From Filosporella fistucella (lineage: Eukaryota > Ascomycota > Leotiomycetes > Helotiales), in assembly GCA_030077755.1 (NCBI GenBank), contig JAQJZZ010000010.1, positions 4,464,001 through 4,528,000 of the forward strand: DNA of 64,000 bases, read 5' to 3'. The notes beneath the pieces are model-generated. The model made no database searches, was not told the origin of the DNA, and saw only the letters and a list, made by a program, of their open reading frames with translations. Both the position numbers and the translations under genes were made by a program. This document shows, one piece after another, positions 35,432 to 47,261 of the stretch. Positions within the stretch are counted from its first letter, which is position 1; each line of letters opens with the position of its first letter.

Positions 35432-37396
35432 TTAACCCTCGGCATCATGAAATTCATCAATACTGTGCGTATCTGTGTCTTCCCTTGCAAGTGGCGGTGC
35501 ATCCACAGCAGGAAGATCTTTCTTCAAATCAGTGTGGAAGTCAATAAGCGAACCCCCTTGTTTGTCAAGCGAAGATGTACTGGTGGATCTCAATGTCTGT
35601 TCGAGCTTCTTTTGTTCCAAACCACCATTCTGAGTTTGTGCTGCTTTCAGGTCTAGAGGAGTCGTGTCATTCTGGCCGAAATCTATTAGGTCATTTTGTG
35701 CTGCTTGTGGTGGTGGCGGATTCGCAGCGGTTGTGGAACCAGAAGTTGAAGTGTAAGACTCTGATCGATGATGCGGTGGAGGGATTGGATTTCTCTCTCT
35801 TGATTTTTGACCACGTAGAATTGGAGTAACTGCTAGAATTTGCTCTACTTGTTTCTGGGGGGTTGCGCCATCACTAAAATATCAGCCAAGTTTGAATCAA
35901 GATTGTTTAAACTCACATGTTGGCATTCAATATCCAATCCAGATCCTCTTCTCCTTCATCAGGACCTCCTGGACCTCCTTTCACTGGCCGGAAAAGCCGA
36001 GGGTGCCATTCAACACCATCTTCAGCTCTCCTTGCAGCTTCATCTCGTTGCATATCCTCAATCTTCGTCTTCTCATCTGTTGCAAGTTCATGGTTCCGTT
36101 CCTTTACAGCCTGTGCTGTCCTGTACCATAGTTTCTGAGATTCACGCTCCTCCTGTTCATCAAGACCCCGCGCTACTGGTGGTGTGTGTCGTGCTTTTGT
36201 GGCATTGAACAGCAAATCCTTTTTACCAGTCTACCCCAATTCCGTTAGCTCCTGCAAGACACCAGTGGGACAGAAGATCACCTTTATATCCTTGAGCATC
36301 ATTTCCCCACTCCACATCCCGGACAACTCATAGAGAATTTCTCCAGTATGGTCGTTCTTGATCGTTCCCCCAATTGCGTTGTACGTTCCTCCAAAGTATC
36401 CCTTGGTTTTGAATTCGATATCTGCACTTAGTCCCAACTCCGGACACCGTACAAAACTATGGTCTCCTAGTTCATACTTCATCTTACCAAATAAGATTCC
36501 ACGCGCATACATGTTTGGCTGAGTGAGTATATAACGTTCTCCCTTTGGCCCATTTCCTCTGTTCAAAAATCGCAGGATTGCAATTCCCTCCATCATACTT
36601 GCTGCAGAATTGCCTAGGAACTTGCTCCGTGGTTTGAGGCATCCATCAATCCGAATGTTATGCTCTGGCGCCATGTAGAAGTAGCTTGACTTCGGAGGGT
36701 GGTGGGAGGTTTGTTCGGATATGTAGTAACCTTTCGTATGGTCCGGAAACTCCCAATAACAAGTGAAAGTCTCGCCCAAGATAGGATTGAGCGGCTTTTT
36801 GACGCCCCTATAGCTCTGTCAGTAATGTATCGGCACAAATTTCTAGCATGAGAAAACCATACGGGGGCTTGATGTGCCAGCCGCTCAGGTAGAATTTGAC
36901 GACCGAAACGAAGCGTTGGACAGGGTCGTCGATTTCTGGCATAGGGAGAAGGGTCTCCGGATGTGCCATGAAGCTACGCTCAGTTAGCGGGGTTCTATGT
37001 CATATCTTGGCTACATCTAGGCATACTTTGTGATGCGCTCCAGCATACTTCTCGGTTCCAGAATAAAAGTCGGCAGCACAACTCGACTCAGGTCTGCTCC
37101 AGGTCTCAACTGCGATATGATATGCGACAGTACTAGTATCTCCATCAGCCAACTCATCTTTGCCTGCCCTCAACTCCAGATTTGCGTACCATTTCCCTGA
37201 TCGGGCTCTACGACTGTGGTTTCATCCTCCGGACCATCCGATCTCGACTCGTCCACAGACGACCTATTGCCTGCTTGCCCAAATCCATTAGCCTTGTCAT
37301 TTCTCCTTCCACATCCCCGAAAGCTGTCGAGCAGGCGGCAGAAGACTACATACTTGCCGCAGAGGTCCGGCGGTGCGAATGCCCCAGACTGACCAT
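35432..37396 (-). CDS. Oxysterol-binding-protein-related lipid transfer protein, Osh6/Osh7-like
   Basis: Seven exons: 37396-37354, 37270-37190, 37132-37027, 36973-36863, 36807-36282, 36230-35917 and 35873-35432, giving 540 residues. Every join keeps phase and rebuilds the [53 protein letters not shown], then the signature [13 protein letters not shown] and [14 protein letters not shown]. The lid residues and NPILGE/HHPP place it with short Osh proteins. Osh6/7 exchange phosphatidylserine for PI4P between ER and plasma membrane (family knowledge). The C-terminal ~150 residues form a disordered tail with two LIDF motifs ([18 protein letters not shown]). The first acceptor is a NAGNAG (aagcag, 37276-37271), so the second exon may begin three bases earlier. 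The first exon is the weakest call. Confidence 0.85.
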
Positions 37397-38729
37397 CTTC
37401 GCGGATCCTTCGCTGGCCGAGAAGAAGGGCTTTTATATCCTCAAAATATGTGCAGGGAGGGGTAGCTGGGTAGATTCATGCGCACAGAAAGCGAGGCTGT
37501 AATCGTGAAGTATCTTGGTAAGGGAGGTGAAGGGATGGTCTTTCGGTACATCCAAGTTTGTCGAAGGACAACAGAGACCGAATGACGCAGCAAGGCAACG
37601 CTTCAAAGAACAGCTCAGATTTTGGTTGGATCTGCCCGCGCAGGTTGCAGGGGCATGTCAAGACTTTGTTTGGTGGGGTAGGCTTGGCGAGTTCGGTCTC
37701 CGTTGCTCGCACTGTTGAGAATTCATTGGAACACTGACTGACTAAACTGATCTGGTGTTCCCGTTCCGTGCTTCAAGACAGCTCAAAAAATTGCCATCTT
37801 TAGGTTTGAAGTTTGACAGCTAGTCCCGCGTATTGCTGAAATCGGATTTTTAATATTTGGTATGGAGGGTCCTTTTTTGAATCTTTTCACTTTCACTTTG
37901 ACTTGCATTCTAAGAAGCAGTGCACAAACTATCAGTTTGCCTTCTTGAATCACATGTGACGTATGGACTTCCTCGCTTTTCGCTGCAATGTGAGCTGTAC
38001 AAAAGAGTTTACAACCTCCCAAACTGTACAGGGGCAGCACAAGGTTGTATGCTTCGATAATAGCACTTAAGAATACACCAGTCTCATCTTCATCGAAATA
38101 AAGATTGGGCGACCTGCCATGTCTTAATTCAGGCAGCCAAGTAGATGTAATATGCTCCGTGATAGTCACATATTCGAAATCGCTTTCCTGTCACATTTCG
38201 GCCTTTACCCGCCGCTCCAAAATTGGTCTTGATATCAAAGTGGACAAATAGAAGTGATCATACCATACTGCCTTTGACCAAAGCTGAACTAGTCCTTCAC
38301 AGCGTGCTTCTTCTATTGCCATATGGTTTTCAATGCAACTTTTCATCCAGAAGATGGCTCATGCTTTTGTGCCCTCTTCCACATTGTTAGTGACAGGCAT
38401 GCCAGTGTTTGAAAGTATTACAATTCGATCGTTTGGTTATTATATAACAAGCCTCCGTGGCAACCATTTAGTACTGTCTCAACCGCCACCGCACTGTTGC
38501 CCTATTCTAGGACTGGCACCTGACTTCCCGTGGCGTCTTTCTCGCCAGACAGTCCCTGAGCCTCGATTCATCAAAATATATCCACCCAAGGGCCCCATCC
38601 TTATACTCCACCCGCCCTACAATACACAGGTTACTTTTTCAAAAGCTCCCACAACGCCAGAGACTTTTATGCGCGCAAAGGAAAATCGTTGGTGTGCAAA
38701 AGAATACATATTCAAGAAGGAAACAAGCT
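37397..38729. other. Intergenic: TRP-channel 3' end and Osh6-like promoter
   Basis: 1.3 kb between two minus-strand genes. Frames at 37783-38169 (minus) and 38333-38752 (plus) have no recognised domain or splice support. Confidence 0.5.
37429..37439 (-). promoter_or_regulatory. TATA-like box of the Osh6-like gene
   Basis: Minus-strand ggatataaaag lies only ~35-43 bp upstream of the proposed ATG at 37396. If used conventionally it implies a very short 5' leader or a transcription start near the ATG. Confidence 0.4.
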
Positions 38730-41700
38730 TTAATGTCGTTGGTTATCCATAGAAGAGGCCCCACTAACTCTCCCATCCACCACCTCAGCAGAGCTTCCGA
38801 GAAACTCTGGATTTTCCGAAGGATTGATCGTTCTGATACTATGTTGATTCACATAGCCAACGCTTGTTGGGCGATCGTCCTGGATATCCGCGGAAAGTTT
38901 GCCTAGTATCGACGAAGTGTTCCGGGAATGGCCCATGTCAGATGGGCCGGTGATACTGGATTTGGTTGACAGATCAGAATGTCGTTTTCTCGAATTCGTC
39001 CGATCAAATGGCATACGGGCTGAGGATACATCTAAAGATTTTTGCGGCCTGTGCAGAAAAGCTGCATCAGGGTGAGACATATCGACACTCTGGGATTTTC
39101 TTCGCGAACTCTTGCGGGGTACTGTTGGCTTTTCCGATACCATTCTCGTTGGTAAGCCTGGCATCGCAGGAGCGTCGGACATCTTCGGTCTTCGTGAACT
39201 AGCTTTAGACGTGGCTTTCGAAGGAAATCGGGAAGGAAGTTCAATACCGCCTTCAGGAATCTCCAACCCTGGCAACATGGGTGGCACATCTGATATTCTC
39301 GTGATCTCATAATCGTCGTCTGAATCAGAATAGTCCTGGTCAGATTCAATAGGGCTGACCAAGTTTTCATTCTCAATTGCTGCAGGCACATCTGCAGCTG
39401 GCTGTGGAACAACTGCAGTTGAAGGACCAGCATGAACTGATTCATCATCTGAGTCAATGGGTCCGTTTCTTATGCCGGTAGCCACTGGAATTACTCCCTC
39501 GGGGGGTGTCTCCGCTTCAGCACCATTTCGTGCTTTCATACCAGGGGGCATTCTGGAACTTCGCACGACCTCAAACCCTTTCCCTTTCTCCTTGGTTTTA
39601 CCACCGAACAGACCTTTGAACCAACCTGCGGCTGAGGCAGGTATGCCTGTTGGGTCCGCAGGGCCAGTCTTAATCCTCCTGCTGGGTATATTTGCATTGA
39701 GAGCCGGCCCTCGAACTCCATAGTAGAAGTCAACCTCGCGAGTAGTATAATCGGCTTTGGATCTTCGAGGTTCGTTCGGGCTCCCATCCAGTGGCTGCGG
39801 TGCAGTGGGAGTATTTCGTCCAGATATTGATGGACCTTCATCTCCTTGCTCTGGGCTACCAATTTCTTGTTGGCTCATCCTCTTATTCGTCCAATCAGCG
39901 CTGGCCCATGAGCCTCTGCTTTTCGCACCTGGAGAATATGCTTCTAGTGTGGGTCTCCGAAATCTTGGAGGCCGATAATAAGGATCGGCCGCCTCTCCTG
40001 TAGCCAGACCTAGTATTGGGCCACGGTTCCTTCCTAACCCTGATGGTGCCGCAGCGGAGGGTAGGAAAGAGAATGCACTCGCTTCTCCTGGTGTAGTCGG
40101 AGTATAAGAGCCACTACCACTCCCGACTGCATGTGGTTGTATAGCTCCATAGGGATCAATCGAATTGGAATCGAGTCCCATGCTGCCTCTGCTAAGAAGA
40201 ATACCGGTGCTCCCTGCTGACTGACTTCTGTTTCTTCCGTTATCCAACACGTATGATTTACGGTCATTTTCGAGATCCAACATGGCAGCATTTGACAGTT
40301 GGCTCTGCCTGGAGCCTGCATCGCGACGCGGTAAGCGCTTAGACAATTGGCGCATACCAAAGACTTTGACGAGACCTCCCCGAGCTGCTCCACTTTCATC
40401 TCCACCAGCGCCAGCCATCCGTGCTGCTACTTCAACAATAGTTTGAAGAGCGTTCAGCAAGAATCCGAAAATTAGCACAATAGCGTGCATCAAAAGGATT
40501 GCGTACCCAATCCAGCCTTTGGGACCCTCAGTCACTCCAAGGGAAGGCGCAAAAGAAATCATGAGCAAAACGCTCGCAAATCTAAGAACAGCGAAGAAAG
40601 TGTGATAGGCATTCATCGAGGTAGGCGAGTGAAAAGGTCTGAAAGCATGCAATGTAAGGACTGTGATGACCTCACAAATGGCTAGCAGAACGAGTTGAGC
40701 GATTCCAGAAGGCTGCACAGCGCCAATCGCTACACCTCTGACGAATGTCAAGAACATCGGGATCAGAGCGAAGGGTGCCGCGTTGTCAGAGTATGTGTTA
40801 TACAGAGATCCATAGAGCAAGACAGTGGGTAGGTCATCAAATAAAAATGACTTTGGCCGAGTGGACGCAATGATATAGAGCAACCAAACTGCAAATCCGA
40901 TAACGAGTATCAACATCACCACTGCCAGGGCGACAGTGAAGGATGGAGATCTGGCGGCAACCACCAGTTGAAACATCGACAGAGCGACTATTGGCAGGAG
41001 GAAGTAGTTAAAGACAATTCGAATGACATTACCCACCGAGAAGGGCATGTTCTTCGCTCGGAGGTCTTCTTCCTGAGTGTTATTGATCTTCCGGTAAGCC
41101 CACCTGACAAAGAATCCAATTTGTATAAAGGTAAGGACTGCAGCAAGAATTACAAGCAGCCAGATTGCCATGCCAGCCCACACATCGTCTACTTCACTCA
41201 TCCCCACTAGCTGGCGCATTTTGTCCAGCCCATATGTACCATTGGTCACATATATGCCATCGACCAGACTTTGAGTTCCGTTTCCGTGGCTTACGAAGCT
41301 TTGATTGAACATGAGTGTCGACCAGGAGACCTTGCTCACGATTGGCTGATAGAACCCAGGATAATTGAGAGTGAGGCCACCAGTCAGAGCTACAAATTGA
41401 ATATATTGAAGGCAGTCTCCAAACCCAGGGGTGACCAACCGTAGCAAGTCTGCATCTCGGCCATAATTTGTCGTCCATCGGAATGTATCAGTGGTGCCCC
41501 ACGGACTGTATACCGCTGCAAATGACGTTGCAACTGCTACAAACACAAGAATCATGACCGGTATATATCTTATCACGTCGCTGAGACTGTCTCCGATGTC
41601 TGGGGTGATGATAGCAGATGTACAACTAATACTTGTGGCATTCGCATCTCCATACTTCACCATTAGTGTTGCTGTGAAAGAGGCAAATGCGTATGTGGAA

Positions 41701-42312
41701 TAGAAGTTATTCGAGAAGCCGAAGGATGGAAACTCGTATGGGTTCGATCTATTTGGAAGATAATCATATTAGCACACATACTGAGGCCCAGTCAAGAAAG
41801 AAATCATACTTATTGGCGAAAAATGACGGGCCAAGAGGACATGATCCATTCACCAGGGAGCTGCAGAAATTGGCGAGGCCATTCCATGGCTCATAGGTTA
41901 CAACGTTGACTTTGCTTGAAATTGTCGTGAACTTTGGGTTTGGGGAGTCTGGGCTTGGTACGGCGACAATCTTCCCTCCTGCTGAAGTGTCATTGCTGTT
42001 CCAGTATGTCGTATCGTTTGCAGCTGGTAGAACGTACTTTGTCTCAGTTCCAGGAGTTGATCCAGTGACGTTTCCCCATACTGTAACGTTGAGTTTGTGG
42101 CTCGGATCGGTCGTGTTGAATACTGCGTTCAAGAACAGAGGTACGAACTGAAGCTGCAAATTACTCTGATCCTGAACTGATTCAGGGAGACAATTCTGGA
42201 ACTCGAGGAATACTGCAGATGTCGGAACAATCCAAAGACTCGTTAGGAGCAGGATGAGAGATGTCCAGGCGCTGAGGGATGCCCGCAGCCGTTGGCGTCC
42301 GAGAGGAGGCAT
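38730..42312 (-). CDS. TRP-like ion channel / Flc-Pkd2 family membrane protein
   Basis: Exons 42312-41810 and 41748-38730 (intron 61 bp, gtatga..atag) give 1173 residues. The ATG at 42312 starts a signal peptide (SLILLLTSLWIVPTSAVF) and an ML-like extracellular domain with conserved cysteines (FQNCLPESVQ, NFCSSLVNGSCPLGPSF). The splice yields FFANKSNPYEFPSFGF. About eight or nine membrane helices follow (for example IWLLVILAAVLTFIQIGFFV and FALIPMFLTFVRGVAIGAV). A ~500-residue disordered tail rich in Ser, Pro and basic patches follows. This is the layout of fungal TRP-like/flavin-carrier (Flc) and Pkd2 proteins, implicated in Ca2+ homeostasis and wall integrity. An in-frame ATG at 42570 would bury the signal peptide and is less likely. 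Confidence 0.88.
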
Positions 42313-43873
42313 TCCTGATTGGCAAATTCGAGTGATGGAGTTGAAGTCCTCTTGAAAATAACAATAATCCAGATAATATCGGTCCACTAGATTCTTATGC
42401 CCAGGTTCACCGGGATCCGCAGATATTATCGCCATGCCACACGATGAATCAATCTCACCATGGTCACCGTCACCATCGAGATCTTGAATGGCCTGACAGT
42501 CGAGTATCGACGTTTCCATGGCAGGCTCACGAGCACATACCATCGACTCGCAGATTTCGAAATCCCGCATACAATGTAGAAGAAGGGGAGTTGCTCAGAT
42601 CGCCATCATGAGTTGGCGAGCGTCATTCAGAAGTGGAAAAGTCCTGGTCGACGGGAGTGCCTGGCGGCTTGTTCGAAACGAGCGATACGGTTTAGATGGG
42701 TTTATTATCCGTCGGCAGCGATAGACTCGATACGAAGAAATTACGATTCAGCTTTATTAGTCGAACAGATATTCGAGCCGGGGAAAGAGCGATGAAAAAA
42801 GTAGCGGAAGATGGAGAATGGAGAGCGTTCAAGATGAGAAAATGCGATGGTCCTTGGAAGTGAACAAGAGGAGATACCAGGTTTTGGCGGAAGGATTATC
42901 TTAGTACGCGATTTACACAACTGGGGACATCTCGTATTGCCATGCACCTGCAGGTGCCGGCCAAGCTGAGCCACTCCATTGGCGTTTTACAAGTATTTAC
43001 CGGAGCAGCAGCTAGATTGGTAAGGTGTATTTATGCCCATTCGAGTTCAGGACAAGTTCGCGACCAGGAGCCAGGTGTCATATGAATTATAAGAGGCTCC
43101 AGCAGAGCTCCAAACATCAATATCCATGACGATCCACAAAAGCTTCTTTCTGATGGCATTTCCATGTGGCGCTCTGTTCGAGGTGAGTCCAAGGTGATTG
43201 GTAGATCCCCTTGCTATTTTTGGAATTTGGAGAAACGGTGGGACGCCCATCAGATCCAGTCGGAGTTGGATTTTGGTCTAGTTTTTGTCCTCTCTTAATC
43301 ACGTGTGGAAAGACCACGATTGGGTGTGAAGCTCGCTGAGGTAGATACGAGATACGGTCAGGTAGGTACTCTGAGTAGGAGTCTCAGCTTACGAAGTACA
43401 TCAAGTACAAGTACATCGAAAGATAATAGTGCATGAGTGGCATGCTTCCACACGAGACCATTGCGGATGAATTCACCGATGAAGGTACTATACTCAAGTC
43501 CTGGCTTCTTGGAGAATTTCAAGTGCGATTCCCGTCCTATAGATATCTCCCTACCTTAGGCAGGTACCAACATTGAGGTGCTACTGCTTGAATCCTCGTA
43601 TGAATATCATAACATGTATGAACCGTACAATACATCTTCACCTAACTTACGAAATGTGAACGTTTTTCGCCTAGAACGATGCCTTTGATACTCCAGCCTT
43701 TTTCGTTATGGAACCCATACAACATCCTGCACACTAATGACCACTCAAACAAAACCCAAACGCGCCACATGGATATCATCCTGCAAATGCTACAACACTC
43801 CTCCTAAATGCCCAGATGCGTGTTTTTGCTGTAAACATAACGTATGTACTCCGACATCAACAAACGTTGCCAA
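42313..43873. other. Intergenic between two minus-strand genes
   Basis: Promoter of the TRP-like channel and 3' end of the upstream gene. AGGTA/TACCT-type boxes lie near 43339-43370 and 43551-43568. The Cys-rich plus-strand frame 43737-43961 overlaps the antisense of the neighbour's last exon and is rejected. Confidence 0.5.
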
Positions 43874-46800
43874 TTATCTCCTCACCGAGCCCATCCGCGA
43901 TGCAATTTTGGTCGGTGCAGGTAGTGCTTTCGCAAAATTATCTCGTTCTATTGAGAGTTAGCTATATTAGAGAGAAATAACGTTCGTGAAACACACCTGC
44001 TTCTGTATCAAAAACGATCGTAATATCATCATGCTCTCCTGGATACTCTGGCATATCTAAACAAACAAATTCATGGTCACATAAAGCTGCTTCGGTTCGA
44101 GACTTGGGCAAAGCAAATTTGGCGTCCACGATCCGCAAAGAAAACTTGCCGCTGCGCCCTGAGCTTTCAAATATGTCTGTTGACTTGAGGTTGAAGTTCA
44201 TGCAATTCCCATGACTGAAGTTTTCGAAAAATGCAATAAGCTGAATCACTTTCTCCTTTTGCACAATTTGCAGCCGGGTTGCGGCAGCATCCCATTTCTT
44301 ATAGATTGGAACAACCATTCGGCGACGGGAGATGTTGAAGGATGATGCCACTCCATCGAAAAGTACTTCAAAGCCAGTTAAAGCAGCCTGAAATAAATGC
44401 AATTCCTTGCTACTGGAAAAGCTGTATGTTCGGGTAGTTGTTGATTTTGCTAAGGCACCAAGCAGGTCTGTGAGCTCTTGTGGCAGCTCCTTAGATACTT
44501 GGGATTCGGATACAGACACAGTCAGGTCTTGTTGTTGAAGGCGCAAAACCTTCAGCTCGTTTGACGAGTGCACTTCCAGCCGAAGCTTTAATTCCCCAGG
44601 TTCTACATTGATACGGTCTGTAATTGTACCGGTCTTGAAGCCTATAATGATACGCAAATGCTCAGAAAGGACAGTCTTTGAGCTTTGTAAGTCATTGAAG
44701 TCATAGTTCACGAACCTGAAGCTTTCCCATTGAAGAGGCTCCAGGCACTTTAAACTTCCCTCGGAATTTTCTACGGAGAATTTTTGTATAGGCGAATCTG
44801 CAACCACATCTTCGCCAGACCTTAAAGCAACACCGGTAAGGAGAGCATGAAGCCGCATGCGGTCTTCAGTATTATCGAAAGTGCAGACAACTGTGTATTT
44901 GCATTTCCCATCACTAATTTTCAAGAGCAGTGCAGGCAAACCACCTTCTCCTCTCAAGAATCCGAATTGCGTGGGGACATTGGGTAAGAAATCCTGGTCA
45001 ATGCCTCTGAGATTTTTTGTTTTACTGTTGGTGTTTAAGCCAAAGCGAAACCCACGATGCAAGGTTCGCGGTCCGGTCGCTGCTTTTTCAATGATTGTTT
45101 TTTCAAAAACCCGGATATGGCAATGTGGCTGTGGGTCTTTTGGAAAAGAGGACTGAGAATTTGAGTCAAAATATTGGAAGGTTCGGAGAGTTGTTTCGAA
45201 AATGACTTCCTCTCCCGATCTCTGCTCCATAATTGAACGAGTCCTCTTCTCGTAATCGTAGGTGTTCCACAATATTCTGAAGTCTTGCTCAGTGAGATGC
45301 AAACGGAGTGTAAAGCCTCTCGGTAGATTTACATCTACCATATGGTGCTTGGATTGCCACCTGACATCATCCCATGTAGCACCTTGGCTTTTGTTTGTTC
45401 CAATAGCCAAATTTAGAGACCCATCTTGAGTTGCGATGATAGCGGACAACATATTGTCTTTATGACCCCGTACCACAGACACCAGGGCGGGGGAGCGGTA
45501 CTGCTGTGCAGCAGCTTCCTCAATAAGCATTGCCTCGACGAACATCCTCGAATACTGAAAATGCTTCGTCGTATCTCCAAGGGGTAGGGCTTCTGATAAT
45601 GGAATTGAGGCAGTTGACCTCTGGCTAGCAATCAGGGATCGGTTCCCTTCATCCTGCACCCAGATGGAAGCATCTAGCCCTTGTGTGAGAGGTGCTTCGT
45701 CTGCATCGGGAGGTAAGAAATTGTTGCGTTTCATCGACATAGTTAACTTTCTGAGACTTGAAATTATGCTTTGGCGGGCAGTAAGTACATCTGTCAAAGA
45801 TGAACCAGGCTCCGTCAACCCCGGTTTCTGACGTACTTCCGGAAAGTGTGAAGCTGCAGTCTCCAGTAGCCACAAAGATTTAGCAAGATCAGTGAACGCC
45901 TGCTGGCGAACAAAGAAATTAGTTTGCTGGGCTTGAGGACTGACTGGGCGATCTCTGACTGTGGCTTCCAGGTTCAGCCTACCTTTAAGGAACCACCATG
46001 AAGCTGCTCTCACAACATCTTCCAGAGAGCTTTTCGGAATAGGCTTTGAGGATTCAGTTGAGAGTCTGAATAGAGTAGATAGATGGGCAGTTCGTCTTGC
46101 AAAGTCGTTTAATGCATCATCTCCTACCGCAAGGGCTGTATCCTGCAAAGACAGTGTTGGCGCCCTTGAAATGCTAGCAGGGCTCTCAGTCACAGTGTTT
46201 GATGCTGACGAGTTCTGTCTGTAGCCTATTGGGGAAGCCCTTAAAGATGCGGCAGGACTTTCAACTTGGTGAATTACGGTGAGGCTTCTTGGAAGACTTA
46301 AATTAGAGATTGTAGATACTGCCGAAAGAACAGCTGGACTTTCTGTAGTTACACCAGATGCCACATCCTTCGGAGTAAGGGGACGACTTGAGTCGGATTG
46401 AGCTTGACCACTGGGAGAGACTGGTATATGGGCATTGTTCATGGTGTTGATATGGAGCTCATCAGTGGCACCAACTACGGGTGCTCCCGCGGAGTCGGGC
46501 CGTAGGCGATTCTCTTCGTTGTTTTCTGAGCTTGTATGTGAAGCCGCATGTACCAAGGCCAGGCCCTCCCCAGACCGCATTTCAGCTTTTACCATGTCTG
46601 CAAATGACCGACGGTCCCCATTACTGCGCAGAGACAATTGTGAAGGGTTGCGCACCGTGCTATTCTGCTGGAAATCTGGAAGATCGGGAATTTTTGGGGG
46701 TATGGCAGCCGGAGCATCTGATATCGACTCAAAGCCAGTCTGAGTTCGGCGAATGGGCCCTGGACGGAAAAGCTCTGTGTTCTGGAGCTCCTCCCCCAGG

Positions 46801-47261
46801 TCTTGCTCAGGTGGATCCAATTCTCTTTGGTCGGCCGAATGGTCTCGCTGCGTTCGTCTCGATGGAGGATGGGTATGAGCTCTCTTTCTCAAAGATATCT
46901 CAGACACAGGCGAGGTCGCTTCATCTCCACCCTCTCCTATCACTTCTGGCTGTGCATCGGAGAACCTCACGACAAGTCCCTTTCGAGTGCGTTTTGGGCT
47001 CACAGATCTACCCCTCGTTCGAATTTCGCTCGCCGTTGGCCATCGGCGTGCGCTTGATGTATCGATTTTCGTTAAGGGCGGAGGATTGCCTGCGCTGGTT
47101 GTCGTTGGCATCATATAGAGCTTGTCTGAAGGACCACGCAGGAAATCGTCGACATCTCCTGGCGCTGGAACATCCTCCTTCTTTTCTTTGAAAAACTTCC
47201 CCAATAGCCGCCCTCTGTGTTTCTTTTCAGTATCCTTCCCGTTGCTCGCGTGCGCGTCCAT
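43874..47261 (-). CDS. Large conserved fungal protein of unknown function
   Basis: Exons 47261-43997 and 43947-43874 give 1112 residues. A 49-bp terminal intron (gtgtgt..gctaactctcaatag) converts a truncated ending into FDTEAERDNFAKALPAPTK, which reads as a natural continuation. The N-terminus is basic and low complexity (KKHRGRLLGKFFKEKKED, SVSPKRTRKG). A helical block around 400-500 (SLEDVVRAASWWFLKGRL, FTDLAKSLWLLETAA) precedes a C-terminal half of mixed strand character with several possible PH-like segments. No catalytic motif and no membrane helix is visible. I believe such proteins are widespread in ascomycetes but cannot name a function. Confidence 0.75.

Noticed and set aside
37027..37157. 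ATG at 37157 as the start of the Osh6-like protein
   Set aside because: An intron with a gctgat branch (37189-37133) removes this region and gives [16 protein letters not shown] with an acidic N-terminus, typical of the family.
37783..38169. 128-residue minus-strand frame
   Set aside because: No domain, no splice context, composition like intergenic sequence.
38333..38752. 139-residue plus-strand frame
   Set aside because: It runs antisense into the end of the TRP-like gene and has no recognisable features.
42313..42570. N-terminal extension of the TRP-like channel to the ATG at 42570
   Set aside because: It would place 86 residues before a typical cleavable signal peptide; the ATG at 42312 fits the family.
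43737..43961. 74-residue Cys-rich plus-strand frame
   Set aside because: It overlaps the antisense of the last exon of the large unknown gene, and has no signal peptide and no family resemblance.
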